Of a DNA stretch of 64,000 bases, positions 1 through 10,933 are shown one piece after another. The position numbers and the translations under genes were made by a program. Source of the DNA: Metaphire vulgaris. Its lineage: Eukaryota > Annelida > Clitellata > Crassiclitellata > Megascolecidae. The stretch covers positions 12,642,719 to 12,706,718 of the forward strand of contig CM030834.1 of assembly GCA_018105865.1 (NCBI GenBank), given 5' to 3'. The stretch's first letter is position 1. The number at the start of each line of letters is the position of its first letter. Under the pieces are notes generated by a model. It ran no database searches and was not told the DNA's origin. It was given only the letters and a program-made list of their open reading frames with translations.

Positions 1-36
<36 letters not shown>
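1..36. repeat. (TA)n microsatellite at window edge
   Basis: Pure TA dinucleotide run. It lies beyond the last TSPEAR-like exon visible in the window, in the intron that leads off the left edge. Confidence 0.95.
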
Positions 37-38
<2 letters not shown>

Positions 39-263
39 CTATATGTTTTTCAAACAAAACCACCTGGCCCTTCGTGAAATATAATTGAATTGGCCTACCT
101 CTGCATTAAGAGAAGGTATTTATGATAGAAGCACCCCTATTGCTGGCACGTGGAGGTTTGTTGCTGCTATGTCTGTAGAATCAATAATGCTAATAAAAAT
201 GATTATAAAACTTTTGAATGATAGTTGTCTAATGATGCAAGATGAAAACAGCGTTCTACTCAC

Positions 264-395
264 TGTCTGACTGCGTAATTGGTTGCCAGATTCCGCTGAA
301 ACACACCTGGAGCGATCTCCTGTACACATCAAAGGCTATCTTGCCCGTATCCGACCAGATGCAGATCGCTTCTGACGGATAAGAGGAAACGACAC
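264..395 (-). CDS. TSPEAR: TSPEAR-like exon 4
   Basis: 132 nt with phase 1 at both ends. Acceptor is GAACAG before GTGTCG; donor GTGAGT is at 263-258. The split codon with exon 3 gives GGT (Gly). It encodes a Cys-containing segment with KIAFDVYRRSLQVC and GIWQPI, which corresponds to the region just before the EAR repeats in TSPEAR. The polypyrimidine tract is weak, so the acceptor is less certain than the donor. Confidence 0.7.
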
Positions 396-2711
396 CTGTT
401 CTCGGCAACCACCAAGACAACCGCACTTTACGCCTAATTACGTCGATCATGTCACGAATTTAAATAACGATTCATTGACAAGCGCGCGTTTTGTTTTATT
501 CCATTTGACTTCAGAGGTTGAGTTCAAACGACGAGGTTGGAATCAACAAAATAAGTTCAAAGATAAAATCGAATAATCAATTTGCAATAAGTACATATCT
601 AACTCTATCTGCAATTATATTGATTTTTGTCAAATGTTTCAAGTAAAAATATTCTATTTTGATAATCTTCTTGGAAGGAATATGATCTTAACCATGCTAT
701 CTGTTAACAGCAGCTCAATTAATGAGTTAGCACAATACAGGGTGCGATTTGTGACCTGGATCAGAGGGGATATGTCGAGCTTGAGGGGATGTAGTTGTTG
801 GGGAGGTGTAGCAGTGGGTGAATGTAGTGGTTGGAGGATGTAGCAGTAGGGGAAGCAGTTGGGCAGTGGGGGAATCCCCCCTTCCCCTACAAATCGCGCC
901 CTAGCACAATATATGCCAAATGGCGTGTACCTTCTGATATGGATGGCATTGCAGAGCTTGGCAGTTCAATCTCTGGCAGTTTATGCGACTTGGATGTGCA
1001 GGCCAAAGACGATATGTCGGAGCCAGGAAGTAGAACGAGGTCCTTAATAAGACCCTTAAAGCGCACCGAAAAGCACACATACGCACAATATCAGATCAAG
1101 TTCTAAAGCTTTGCGTAAAAATAGACCCGTTAACGTCTAAATACATTAAAACTTCCGCCGAAATTTACCTGACTTGCTGTTCTTAGTTCATTGTTTCTAA
1201 CCCGTCTTGCCTTATTCTATGCATTCGCTTTGGAAGATTGGTTAACTTCGGTGTTCTGACGAGAACCGGTAGCGCAAAACGCCAAGTAGTTCGGTGCTTG
1301 AATAAAACTTAAAATAAAGAGAATTCATGGCGATCAGCCATAGTGCCAGTAGACCTCTTTCGGAGACCTTTTACAGGTCTTTGTGTGTCGTCTCGTGACA
1401 TCAAGAACCAGCATGGCGTCACACTTTCGGTATGAATAAAACCTTAAATATGCTTGATAAGAGGTATAGCAGAAGACGTTTTTAATTGCTCATTAATACT
1501 CTTTTGTCCGAAATACATAAAATTTTAGGTTTTAATTATATTCGTCAGCATTGTCTGAAGTTGAATATTTGTTTGACTGCTGAAAGTTGAATGAGAAACT
1601 CGACTATATTAAATAGAAAAACGCGCCGTAGCTAGGGTTTCCGGCGTCCGGGGCAAAATTTATATTTTGCGCCCCTTAATTTAGGTGATGACTTTTTTTA
1701 GTTGTCACAGAATTTACTTATCCATTTTCGGGCTGATGATCTTTTTTTAGTCGTCACAAAGTCACAGCTATTTTATATTATTTTTTTCTCATCCAAAATT
1801 CGCCCCCATCCACCGGTCGGCGCCCGGAACGGCTTGCCCCCTGCACCCCCTAGCTACGGCTCTGCGTGTGACGTAATTTATGGACGATGCTTTAATGGAG
1901 GGGGTCCGAGATTTGTGACGTACTTTTAGGGGGTCCGAGATTTGCGACAGTCTGTAACGTGGGGGTCAAAACTGCCAAAAAATAGCGTGACGTACTTTAT
2001 GGACGGCCCCAAGAACAAATTCTCTGAGAACCCGCTGTTTTATCTAGCTAAATTGCTGTCTTATGACTTATGAAGCCTCTCATAATTATTATTATTATTA
2101 TTGTCGCCATATGTTGGATTCGTGGAGATCGTCTTACCGAGAACTGTCCGCGCTTTAAGTCGTTGCAGTTTCCAATGTGAAGGTTGTCTTCCTTCGTGTT
2201 GATGAGAGCCGGAAATCCGCGTCGAAGTCGACGATACTTCCGTTTGGCGCAGTCGACCCTAAGCCCGATTCTATCGGCGGTCACCATGAGAACGACCGTG
2301 TGCCACGCCCGATCGAAAATCCTCACGTTCTTGAAATGCGTTCGGCTCCGTCGAAATCCGGCTTTTTCCACGTAGTCGACGTGCAGTCGACCTTTGCCGA
2401 GACGAACGCCGACCTTGACCTTTGAACTTCCGGCAGACATGAGAGCGAGGATGCACTCGTTGCGCCTGGCCGTCGTTTTCGACGCCTTGAAGGTGATCAG
2501 AAGGGAGAACTCTTCGGGGAAGATGTCGCACTGGGTGAGGAGAAACGCGGCCGGGAAGCTGTACGTCTGAACGCCCGGGTAGAGGCGGAATGCGTGCACG
2601 CCGCCCAACTCGTCGTAGACTATCTCGATGCCAGACGGAAGACGATTTCGGTCAGGAACAAGGTACTGGAGCAACGACAGCGGTTTCAACTCTACGACGA
2701 ACAGATCACCC

Positions 2712-2805
<94 letters not shown>

Positions 2806-2979
2806 GACCGAGCTGTTGACGCGCTTTAAGTCATTGACCTTTTTTCAATTAGCTTTTCCTCCATCGTCGGGGTCTTGCTCTTTCCCTCTGACTGATCTCT
2901 GGAATGACCTGGTCTTTTGCTGATGGCTTTGAAGTACCAGCGATTGATACCCTTGGGTATCAGAACTGGTACTATAGGA

Positions 2980-3026
<47 letters not shown>

Positions 3027-6000
3027 CCTATATATATATTGATTATTAATTATTATTGACAAAGTGAAGAATCGTAAATGAGGAGCAAGTCAGAGGTGAG
3101 CAACCTGACCAAGGTCGCTACGCATTGCCTAGGGTCAGATTCGAACCGGATACCCTCCGGTTGCGTGTCCAGAATCCGACCACTACTCCACCGCGCTCCC
3201 GATTGGGCCTATGCTTTATAATGGTTGTCTCTGCACATCTGAAGGCTGGTGCGTGCTCTTTAACTGTATTGGAAATTTAATCTAAATACCAGGTTTAATG
3301 TTAGTGTTATTCAGATATTCATTTTCAAATCCCAATCAATGCATGATGAGGAAAGCGCATGTGCAAAAGACTGGAAATTATTGCCAACTTCTGAAATATC
3401 AGAAGTTTCGGAAGCAGTGGACAGATATTTTTATATTTAAAAGATTTTAATGCAAATCGTGGTTTATTGAACTTCGCAACAATTGAAAATCTTTTCGCGC
3501 ATCAGACATATTTGGGGAAATCAAAACTTTTCAAGCTTGGTATTTTGCATTTTACCTTTTAGTGCAATAAGACAATGATTCCATTTAGAGGCGAAAAAAG
3601 CCAAGCAGACGCCTTTTTGTAACATTCGTTTCGCTTCTATCCTTTTCAGCAACGCCCGCACTTCTTACAACTCTGAGGCTAGATCAATATTTGTGTGTGT
3701 GTGTGTGTGTGTGTGTCATCCGCAGTGGCTCCACCGGGGGACCAGAGGAGCCCGTGCCCCCCTATTGAGTGCCTGGCCCCCCAGTGGGCCCCCAGTTGGG
3801 ACCCTATACTTAATGCTACATACATTAAACAACAAATGGTTGGCCCCCCATGATTAGAAGTTGCCACCCCAACGCCCCCTACTTGCCAAATCCTAGAGAC
3901 GCCACTGGTCATCCGAAAATAAAAGTCCACTCCCAGTGGATGCATGTTTGGAAGTTCTCTCGACTCGCAATATGCAGGATGCGTCTTAACAATTCCCTCT
4001 GATCAGGTTATTTCTAGGATTATCAATTTGGGGGTCTCCTGTCAAAAAATCTGACAAACAAAAAAGGTCAGTCCATAGCTGAAATGGGGTTGGTGGGGGT
4101 GTCGGTATCAAATTGGAGGGTGCTGGGGGTTGTTAGGAGGTGCAAAAATATTCCTGCCTCTGATTGAAGCCACTCAGCGTCCACACGTCTACTAAAACGC
4201 CTTAGACCTATTTAAAATGTAGCTTTACATGGTTTCAGTACATGAACGAAACGAGGGAATCGACGGTGGAGAATAGCATCAGTCATTTCGAGCAGGGTTT
4301 CCCAAACATTTTGGAACAGCGGTCCACTTCAACGGTCTTGTAACGTGCCGCGACCCTAATAATAGCATGTAATATTTTTTAAAACGCGTTAGTTGAAAAG
4401 AATCTTCTAAGTTTTGAATAAATGGCAAAACAAAAGCTTCTATTCGATTTAAATGAAAATATGACAAATATGTTAGGCAGAATTATTCAAATTTTTGCCA
4501 AATAGGACAAAATGAGAGAAATCGATATTGAAATTTCATAAAAATTATTTTTTTAAACTTTACCAGGAACACACCTTTTTTACGCGTCTTAAAAATCCTA
4601 TGAGTATGAAAAAGCTCGCTTAATTAACCGTCAGGTGTCGAAAGCCGTGAGTCGGAGATTCCTTATTGCTAGCATAATTTCACAGCAAAATGGTCGGAAT
4701 ACGCCTTCATTGAGTTATTGCAAAATAAAATATATTGATTCTTAAAAGTACTATAGACCGGAATTTCCCAAACTCTTTGGAACTGTGCGACCCATTTCAG
4801 CGGCTTTGTAACATGCCGCGATCCTGCAAACTTATTGTCAGCTGAAATTGGATAAAACACTAATCATTTTAATATAAGCCGTGTATGGAGGATTGCAGGC
4901 AGGTAAATTTCTTAAAACCTAAGCCTACTTGCATCTTTCAAGGCTTGTGACATTGTGGTATTGGTTAGAAAATGACATTTTTGAATCTAACTTCGCGCTA
5001 CTCAGCGATCCACTAGACGGAGCCCTGCGACCCACTTTTGGGTCGCGACCCACAGTTTGGGAAATACTGATTCAAAAGACGAGAGTTTGCGGAGGTTTCC
5101 TAGACGAAGACCAGTACAGCGCGCACTGAAACACGGGGTCCTGTGATCTCGAAAGGCTTCAGCCGGAATTACGAGACGTTAAGAGTACTAGCGGAGGTTG
5201 GCGAGCTATTGCAATGTAATGCAGCATTTGTATGGCGCCTCCTGTATTTCTACTCAGATGCGCCCCTGGCATTGGAGCCGCATGATACTGTAAAGTAGTG
5301 AAACTTGAGCTTTTGCAACGAGCAAAGCTATTAGTGATTTATAAGATCAGACTAATCTTGTGCGCAGTACGGGGGGGGGGGGTGACTGATAGCATCGCTC
5401 TGCATGGCAGCGGCAATAGTACGGAGAACATCTGAGACTCTGAAAACTGAAAGCTTCGAAGTCTGAACATTTCGAAACTTGCAAGCGAGTTGTCTTGATG
5501 CGTGCGCTGAATTTCTTGTCATTTCTTCTTCTGGTATCTAGTGTGCTTTTTACAACAACTAGAACAGAAGGTCTTATCTTATCATAGGTATGCACAGAAG
5601 ATGAGGTTCTTGTTATCTCACTTGTGACATATCGATGATCTTTCTTGTTATTTTCGCAAGACCAGCGATTATTAAAGTTTATGCGTCGGGGGACCGTTGT
5701 AAGAGAAAGAAAGAGAGAGATACAGATGCAGATGCAGATGCAGAGAGAGATACAGATACAGAGAGAGAGACAGAGACAGACAGACAGAGACCGTTACAGA
5801 TACAGAGAGAGATACACACAGAGAGGGAGACAGACAGACAGAGACAGAAACGGATAGAGCAGCTAGATTAGTACAAATGACTGATTTATAGTTGGTCTTG
5901 GTCGCAAAGCGTTTCGCCTACACGTGTATAAACATGGTATCGTCTTAATCAACAGAGAAACATCGAAACGAAAGCGACGAGGAAGGATAAACTATCCGGG

Positions 6001-6892
6001 GATTTATTGGTCGAAGGATTGAAAGAACGAGTCCACAGATCGACGCCTACAACAACATTTACGATTTTATTAAATCAATTTTCTGTCTCTGGAATTTATT
6101 GGGCGCTATCTTTCACCATTGGTGTGACTTGCCCTTTGATCTTTGACCTTTCACTCTTTCACCCCACGGTGTTGTGCGTTCGTTCAATCTTCCGTCGATG
6201 TCTTTACCCCAGACAGTCAGCCCCAGGTTATAATCGAACTATGAGTGGCAAACAGCAAGAATACAAATTTACTCACCCACTGAAAAATTTCTTCGATTGT
6301 CACCCATTGAAAAAGATGACCCTTTGTGTGGGGAAAATTCAGCAAAGCGTCTAGAGTTAATTTACCCTTAAATAGTCACTTTTAGGCTATCAGTTAATCG
6401 AATGTTAAATGGTTAGATGGATTCCGTCTAGCATTTTAAACCCAATGGCCAATCGGTCGAAATTACGTTCTATTTATAAGAAAAATCGCTTACTTGACGT
6501 CGATTATTCAAAAATGTAGTCATATCTCTTCGTCTTTCAGAAAATGTCATACAAATGTATTATATATGTCCCAGTTTTTTCAACGGAATATTTGTATAGC
6601 GCCATTTTAGTAATGCGCTTGACCTCAGCCGAAGGCAAAGACAGTGGCGTAGCCAGAGGTTTGGGGGTTAACCCCTTTGGGCGCGCGACCGAAACTTTTT
6701 TTAATTGTATCTCACACACTTTTATTTTCGATCGCCTATTCTTGTATCCGCGTGTCGATGCTCACCTGTGCACGGCCGAGAAAATTGCGTGGAACTGGAA
6801 CGATTGCAGAACACGCCTGTGGTCCAAAGATGGACAAAGAGCAGGTCCAGCAACATCCACCGTTGTTTCCACTTCGAAGGAATTGCCGCCAT
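264..6892 (-). CDS. TSPEAR: TSPEAR-like secreted protein, N-terminal part (4 exons, continues beyond left edge)
   Basis: Join of 6892-6766, 2691-2138, 1054-931 and 395-264 on the minus strand. Phases agree at every junction (1, 0, 1) and the frame stays open for 312 complete codons. Order of parts: signal peptide; Cys plus laminin-G/thrombospondin-N domain (about residues 55-250) with FPEEFS, RAWHTVVL and RVDC; a linker with DLVLLPGSD; then a segment with LQVCFSGIWQPI. From memory, this order and these motifs match vertebrate TSPEAR (thrombospondin-type laminin G domain and EAR repeat protein), which is secreted and linked to Notch signalling, hearing, teeth and hair. The EAR (epitempin) repeats that should follow are not in the window and would lie left of base 1. 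The intron between exons 1 and 2 carries transposons and a decayed copy of the exon 2 end. What is inferred: orthology; what is seen: motifs, splice sites and phase. Confidence 0.8.
396..930. other. TSPEAR-like intron 3
   Basis: No coding signal. It holds AT-rich sequence and a G-rich stretch near 770-890. Short open frames here show no domain or codon bias. Confidence 0.6.
931..1054 (-). CDS. TSPEAR: TSPEAR-like exon 3
   Basis: 124 nt, entered in phase 0 from exon 2 and left in phase 1. Acceptor is GCTTTAAG before GGTCTTATT; donor GTACAC is at 930-925. It encodes GLIKDLVLLPGSD, the end of the laminin-G domain, followed by a short Cys-containing linker. The LVLLPGSD motif at this place is also what I recall from vertebrate TSPEAR. 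Confidence 0.75.
1625..1860. repeat. Interspersed repeat (GGGGCAAAATTT...GCGCCCC type), copy 1
   Basis: Shares the order of blocks ATTTTGCGCCCCT, GGTGATGAC, TTTTTTTAGTCGTCACAG and a C-rich end with 18635-18830. Probably a degraded DNA transposon; class unclear. Confidence 0.5.
1873..2010. mobile_element. Fragment related to the GGGGCCGTCCATAAA-type MITE
   Basis: Ends in GCGTGACGTACTTTATGGACGGCCCC and begins with GTGTGACGTAATTTATGGACG. The same terminal blocks, inverted, bound the fuller element at 35924-36339. This copy looks rearranged, with two GGGGGTCCGAGATTTG blocks in between. Confidence 0.5.
2083..2103. repeat. (ATT)n, short
   Basis: Short ATT run about 30 bp downstream (minus sense) of the exon 2 donor. 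It matches the larger array that follows the duplicated exon end at 2801-2843. Confidence 0.9.
2138..2691 (-). CDS. TSPEAR: TSPEAR-like exon 2: laminin-G / thrombospondin-N domain
   Basis: 554 nt, entered in phase 1 and left in phase 0. Acceptor is CTGTTCGTCGTAG before AG TTG AAA; donor GTAAGA is at 2137-2132. The domain shows conserved hydrophobic strands with SFPAAFLLTQCDIFPEEFS, a GVRLGKGRLHV strand, FDRAWHTVVLMV and RVDC. That pattern is typical of TSPN domains in TSPEAR and fibrillar collagens. With exon 1, PCTE-LKPL continues as in TSPEAR. ATT arrays flank the exon on both sides. Confidence 0.85.
2713..2803. repeat. (ATT)n microsatellite, about 30 units
   Basis: Uninterrupted ATT array immediately upstream (minus sense) of TSPEAR-like exon 2. 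Confidence 0.98.
2801..2843 (-). pseudogene. Decayed duplicate of the 3' end of TSPEAR-like exon 2
   Basis: Read on the minus strand, it resembles the last codons of exon 2 (NDLKR, then CTCGGTAA at the donor): GACTTAAAGCGCG is shared exactly and the flanks differ by a few substitutions and two 2-bp insertions. It is followed directly by the ATT array, as the real exon end is followed by an ATT run. It is a remnant, not usable as an exon. Confidence 0.65.
2983..3024. repeat. (TA)n microsatellite
   Basis: TA run beside a 16-bp palindrome (GATACCCTTGGGTATC, about 2946-2961). Confidence 0.95.
3050..3200 (-). mobile_element. tRNA-derived SINE
   Basis: On the minus strand 3200-3133 reads like a tRNA: GGGAGCGCGGTGGAGTAGTGG (A-box region), an anticodon-like arm, and the B box GGTTCGAATC at 3147-3138. 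It then continues into a non-tRNA body and an AATAAT-type tail near 3050. The anticodon loop does not fold cleanly, so this is a SINE head and not a functional tRNA. Confidence 0.65.
3692..3714. repeat. (GT)n microsatellite
   Basis: GT run directly beside the target duplication of the MITE at 3723. Confidence 0.9.
3723..3907 (-). mobile_element. hAT-type MITE family 1, copy a
   Basis: 185 bp, inverted relative to the other copies. Ends CAGTGGCTCCAC and GACGCCACTG. Flanked by a perfect 8-bp target duplication GTCATCCG (3715-3722 and 3908-3915). Same family as 14509-14690 and 33979-34157. Confidence 0.85.
4293..5069. mobile_element. Cluster of hAT-like element ends
   Basis: Contains CAGGGTTTCCCAAAC at 4293, a second related end GGAATTTCCCAAACTC near 4759, and GTTTGGGAAATACTG ending at 5069. 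Blocks such as TTGTAACGTGCCGCGACCC repeat at 4338 and 4807. This looks like one hAT-like non-autonomous element nested in or joined to another. I find no clean target duplication for the outer ends. Confidence 0.55.
5708..5862. repeat. GA/GACA-rich low-complexity tract
   Basis: Imperfect repeats of GAGATACAGATGCA and CAGACAGA. Open frames here encode only low-complexity Arg/Glu/Asp/Thr runs. Confidence 0.85.
5870..6765. other. TSPEAR-like intron 1, distal part
   Basis: No exon that I can support. A MITE end of the CAGTGGCGTAGCC type occurs at about 6643, without a matching partner. Confidence 0.5.
6766..6892 (-). CDS. TSPEAR: TSPEAR-like exon 1 with signal peptide
   Basis: 127 nt from ATG to donor CACAG|GTGAGC (donor at 6765-6760), leaving in phase 1. 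The peptide has a basic start (KWKQR), a hydrophobic core MLLDLLFVHLWTTGVFC, then a polar stretch ending PCT. I chose the ATG at 6892 because its context is AAAATGGCG; an in-frame ATG at 6913 is possible and would add seven residues. Confidence 0.75.
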
Positions 6893-7202
6893 TTTGACGT
6901 CGAACTCTTTCATGCGTCGACGTTATATTTCATTATGATAAAGAAAACACCATGACTGACCACTGACCAATGGCCGTGTGAGAAACCGACGATGCTGAAA
7001 ATAATATTCGGAAAACAATTATTCCGGTTGTTGAAAACTCTGTTGAGCTATTGAGCTGAGACAAAAATGGTCATATTAAGCTATTAAGCGCATAAACACT
7101 TCCGCTGTTATATTATGTGAATAAATGTATGGGTGGAACACAGTGGTCCTCAGACTGCGCAGACCCTACTGAACCACTCTAAACCTGGTTATATTCTTAC
7201 TT

Positions 7203-7258
7203 TTTTTCTTCTTTTCCTCCTCCTTCTTCTCCTCCTCCTTCTTCTTCTTCTTCTTCTT

Positions 7259-7353
<95 letters not shown>
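7203..7353. repeat. Polypyrimidine tract plus (CAT)n microsatellite
   Basis: CTT/CTC-rich run followed by about 31 CAT units. Open frames across it are single-residue shadows. Confidence 0.97.
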
Positions 7354-8216
7354 TGTTATTGCCATTTGAGCTGGTTAAACCCCCCAAGTACCTCCGGGTA
7401 ATCGAACACTTCCTGTGTGGGCTTATCGAATTCGAAATCAGGTTTAATGGATTGAAATTTTGATTTTCAAACTACATTGCCAATTCTGATCGAACTTCAG
7501 TTAAAAGAGAAATCAAGAATCGACGGATAAAGTTATTCTAATGAGCTTTGCGGAAACAATAAAATTGAGAAAAATAAATCGAATTGCCCAAGAAAATAAA
7601 TCAAAATGTCCTTTGAAATTGGTCCAAATTCCAAACCAAAATAAATCATCGTGCTCTTGCATGGTAACAGTTCAACATAGATAAATTAACGAAGAAACGA
7701 AACGAACGAAAACTTCTTTAGGAATAATAGAATTTCACAAGATTGATTGACTGTGCTTGGAATCAATATTCAAGACGATGTAGTGCATTGATTAGGCTTT
7801 GAATTTGTCATTCTTTGTCGATCACAAATTCACAATCCGCTATAGTGTTGTATGGTAGTTGGCGATTTTTGGCATCGCTCAACGCGTGAAACTAATGTCA
7901 TTCGATATCGAATGTTGTCGCTAGATTAGCGATCGAGATGCTTCGTAAGATTCAGCGAAGGATAAAGGAAATCACTCAACCAGCTTTTCTATTAAAGAGA
8001 GAAAATCGAACGAGACGGCAAAACGAACTTCTGGAAAACTAATCAGAATTTCACGAGTGATTTCAAGATTTGGCAAACTATCAGCCAGATCGGCTAACAA
8101 AGCTAATAGGTAACTTCCAAGATTTGGGTTCCTGATATGATCATCAGAGCTACTGAAACGGAAGCAAATGCACTAATAGATTGAATACATCGGCCCTTAT
8201 CTTTATAGACGTTAGC
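7354..8216. other. Intergenic, nothing recognised
   Basis: AT-rich, no open frame with coding character, no repeat that I can pair within the window. Confidence 0.5.
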
Positions 8217-8224
8217 CTAATATA

Positions 8225-8530
8225 CAGGCACGTCGGAACGAATTTTCAGCAGGGGTGCAGATTTTCTAAAGATAAAAAAGTTGTGACAAGGGGAAAAAAG
8301 TTCGACTCTTAAAAACCCTGACGAACTAAAAAGTTCTTCACTAAATTTACGTTATCCTCCTAAAACCTTGGCAAGCAAAAAAGCTCGTCATCTCTCTTTC
8401 TTCAATTTAAAAATCCTCGCAAGCAAAAAACGTTGAAAAGCACCCTTATCTTCCAGGGGGTGCAGCGTACCCTTGATTTTTTCCAGCGGGTACAGCTGCA
8501 CCTTCTGCACTCCCACTTCCTACGGGCCTG
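8225..8530. mobile_element. hAT-type MITE, CAGGCACGTCGGAAC family
   Basis: 306 bp with short imperfect inverted ends (CAGGCACG...TACGGGCCTG) and a perfect 8-bp target duplication CTAATATA (8217-8224 and 8531-8538). The interior has repeated AAAAAAGTTC/AAAAAGCTCG blocks. Confidence 0.75.
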
Positions 8531-9416
8531 CTAATATATAATTGAAGGTCATAACGCTTAGGGACTACCATGCACTATGATAGCGGATCAACTGTTAGTC
8601 AAACGTCTCCATTTTAAAGATATGACGATTTTGACCTCCAGTTGAAATTAGAAATTTGTCTAAAAGTACAGATGAGCTAATTTAAGTTAATGTGCATATT
8701 GTAAATTGGGATCACTGATTTAATAAGAGAACGGCGAGTCAATCGTAAATTTCACCATTATGAATCTGTCGTTAAGTCTAAGATTCTAAATGGAGATATT
8801 TCATGCTACAGTACAGTCCCGTTAACCTTCTCTAGCAGCTGCTATATTCTGCAGCGAAGCAAATTAGTTCAAAGCTTCAAGCCAATAAAATACTTTGGAC
8901 GCATACTAGATGTAAGCGGCTATAAAACACCGATCAAATCAACAATACAGTAATTAATATGTAGCGAAGAATAATTTCTCGATAGACCTACCTCTCGGTA
9001 ATTACGGATGGGAGTGTTGAGAGCCCGCTACTGAACACTAATCTCTATTGCATTATTAAAACCACCGTTTTCACCTGTAGAAGTAAAAATCAAAAGATTT
9101 CGAGACACTCCAATGAATTCGTAACAGTGCAGAAGTGCGGCGATGACTTCTTCAATGTTAGGCGATCCCCTTATGAAACGTCGCCGAAGAAGATTGCGGA
9201 TTACTATTATGTTGATTTAAAAGGACGTTTTTATGCTTGTCAATAATATCACACACGCGTCTTTTGAATTCAGTCGATTGTCGTTCTCTTAGACTCCGTC
9301 TCGCAGCTTCGCACCTTCTCCGTCGAATAGGAATTCCACTTGGAATCTCTGTTAGCCAGTCCATTTCTATCGGTGTCTAGTTAGCTATGCGCCATGAAGA
9401 TGCGAATGAGCTCGAA

Positions 9417-9745
9417 AGGGGCGTAGCCATGGATGACATACTGCCAGTTGGGAATATAGGTGGCGTAGCCACGAGGGGCACAGGGGGGCCGACCCAGACA
9501 AATTGTGAAATTCGTACAAAACCGATGAGAACATTTATTTCATCGAGGGGTGGGTTTATTGCCGATAAGTTCTCATAAATCCTGCGAGGTTGCTCCAAAG
9601 CTCAAGATTGGAATCTAGTTTTGCCTTACAATTTTTTGGGCCCCTAAGAGCTTACGACGTTCCCCAAACCCACAGCCAAATCGATCAAGTTTTCCTGAAT
9701 AAGTGATAATGTCCCAGTTTCTGGAACCTTGGCTACGCCACTGAA
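9417..9745. mobile_element. Degraded MITE with GGCGTAGCC ends
   Basis: GGGGCGTAGCCATGG at the left, TTGGCTACGCCACTG at the right (ends 9744) and an inner GTGGCGTAGCCACGAGG near 9461. Related in its ends to 61268-61598. No clear target duplication; probably two fused copies. Confidence 0.5.
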
Positions 9746-10836
9746 AGGCATGACTATGGGATGATGACTATGATGACGACGACGATAAGGAGGAACTGGA
9801 GGAGAAGATAACAGTTAGGATACTTATATTTATCGCAAAGTCGACTTCAGTTTGTGAGTAGTTAATAACGAGAACATCGAAATAGCGACATCGCCCAACC
9901 GACAAACCTCGGGTGATTTGCAATTTCGTCAATTTCACAGCTTTGTAAATTGCAAAATTAGAACATACATACGAGAAATTCGCTTAATCGCAGGGCGATT
10001 AACCATTCAAAACAAGCGCAATAGCAAAACGCAAAATGCTGCGGCAGATATAAACCCATTTCTGCCATAAATTAATCAAATGAAAATATGAAGGCGCAGG
10101 TCTTATGATTATAACCACATGAATTTGCATTGTACGCGTTCATGTACATCTGCATGCATAAACATTTGTGATTTGTGCATACATGCATACAATTTGTGTA
10201 TACATACAGGTGAAATAGCTGCACAACGAGCATGAAGAAGACAGAAAATAAATTGCACATATAATCTGTGAATGCTGGAGATGATCTTTTAAGGCTTTTT
10301 TGCTTGTGTCAGACTACTTTTCACGACGTTGGAACTTGAAGGATTAAAATCAAGTGTAAAAAAGCGGTGATGACCTCTTTTGCTTGTCAGACTTTTCACG
10401 ACGTGGCGTTCGGCGGTCCAACGGGAATCTCCCGATATGCCGGCGACCCAGACCAAGCCTGATTAACGCTATTAAATACGTCATTTGGGACAATAATTAA
10501 TCAGCGATTTTAAGAATTTTATTATTTTGCTTTAAAATAATTGAAAATTTGATTTTCTGATATCGAATGATGTAGGCTATAAGACAAGAAATTAGAGCTG
10601 ATCGATGGAAGTAAAGAGCTTGGCGGAGAAATATTCTGCTTCGGGGTTTCGGCCGGTCTATGTCCACCACCTCCCTCAGTTACCACGCGGACTCCCGAGT
10701 TCTAATAGTCAGGATTGGAAACGGCCGAGTCTCTAAGTTTAGACAATCGCTAGTCTAGACCCATTCCGAGCCGTCTCATGCTATTCCACTGCAGGTCTTC
10801 GACAGTCGACTAGAATTCTAATTTAGAGTAAAATAT
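9746..10836. other. Intergenic / upstream of the 855-aa gene
   Basis: No coding signal. Two related blocks (TTTTGCTTGTCAGACTTTTCACGACGT) lie at about 10297 and 10378, a small local duplication. Confidence 0.5.
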
Positions 10837-10933
10837 CACGTGATCAACGCTGATAGAGATCCAAGAATGACGTCAGCCTATAAATATTCTTAGAATTTAA
10901 TATCATGACGTCATTGAATTGTTGGTGACGTCG
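10837..10933 (+). promoter_or_regulatory. Candidate CRE/TATA promoter of the 855-aa gene
   Basis: CACGTG at 10837-10842, full CRE TGACGTCA at 10868-10875 and 10906-10913, TGACGTCG at 10926-10933, and TATAAAT at 10879-10885. Three CREs around a TATA box within 70 bp is far denser than chance. The ORF starts about 790 bp downstream, so a 5'UTR intron is needed; a good acceptor lies at 11651 (GTTTTGCTTTTGGCGTGACAG). CRE binding would imply cAMP/CREB-type control. Confidence 0.6.

Noticed and set aside
3133..3200. Functional tRNA gene
   Set aside because: Anticodon loop has the wrong size and the acceptor stem does not close; fits a SINE head better.
5635..5871. Arg/Glu/Asp/Thr-rich frame
   Set aside because: Produced by GAGACAGACAGA repeats, no independent coding evidence.
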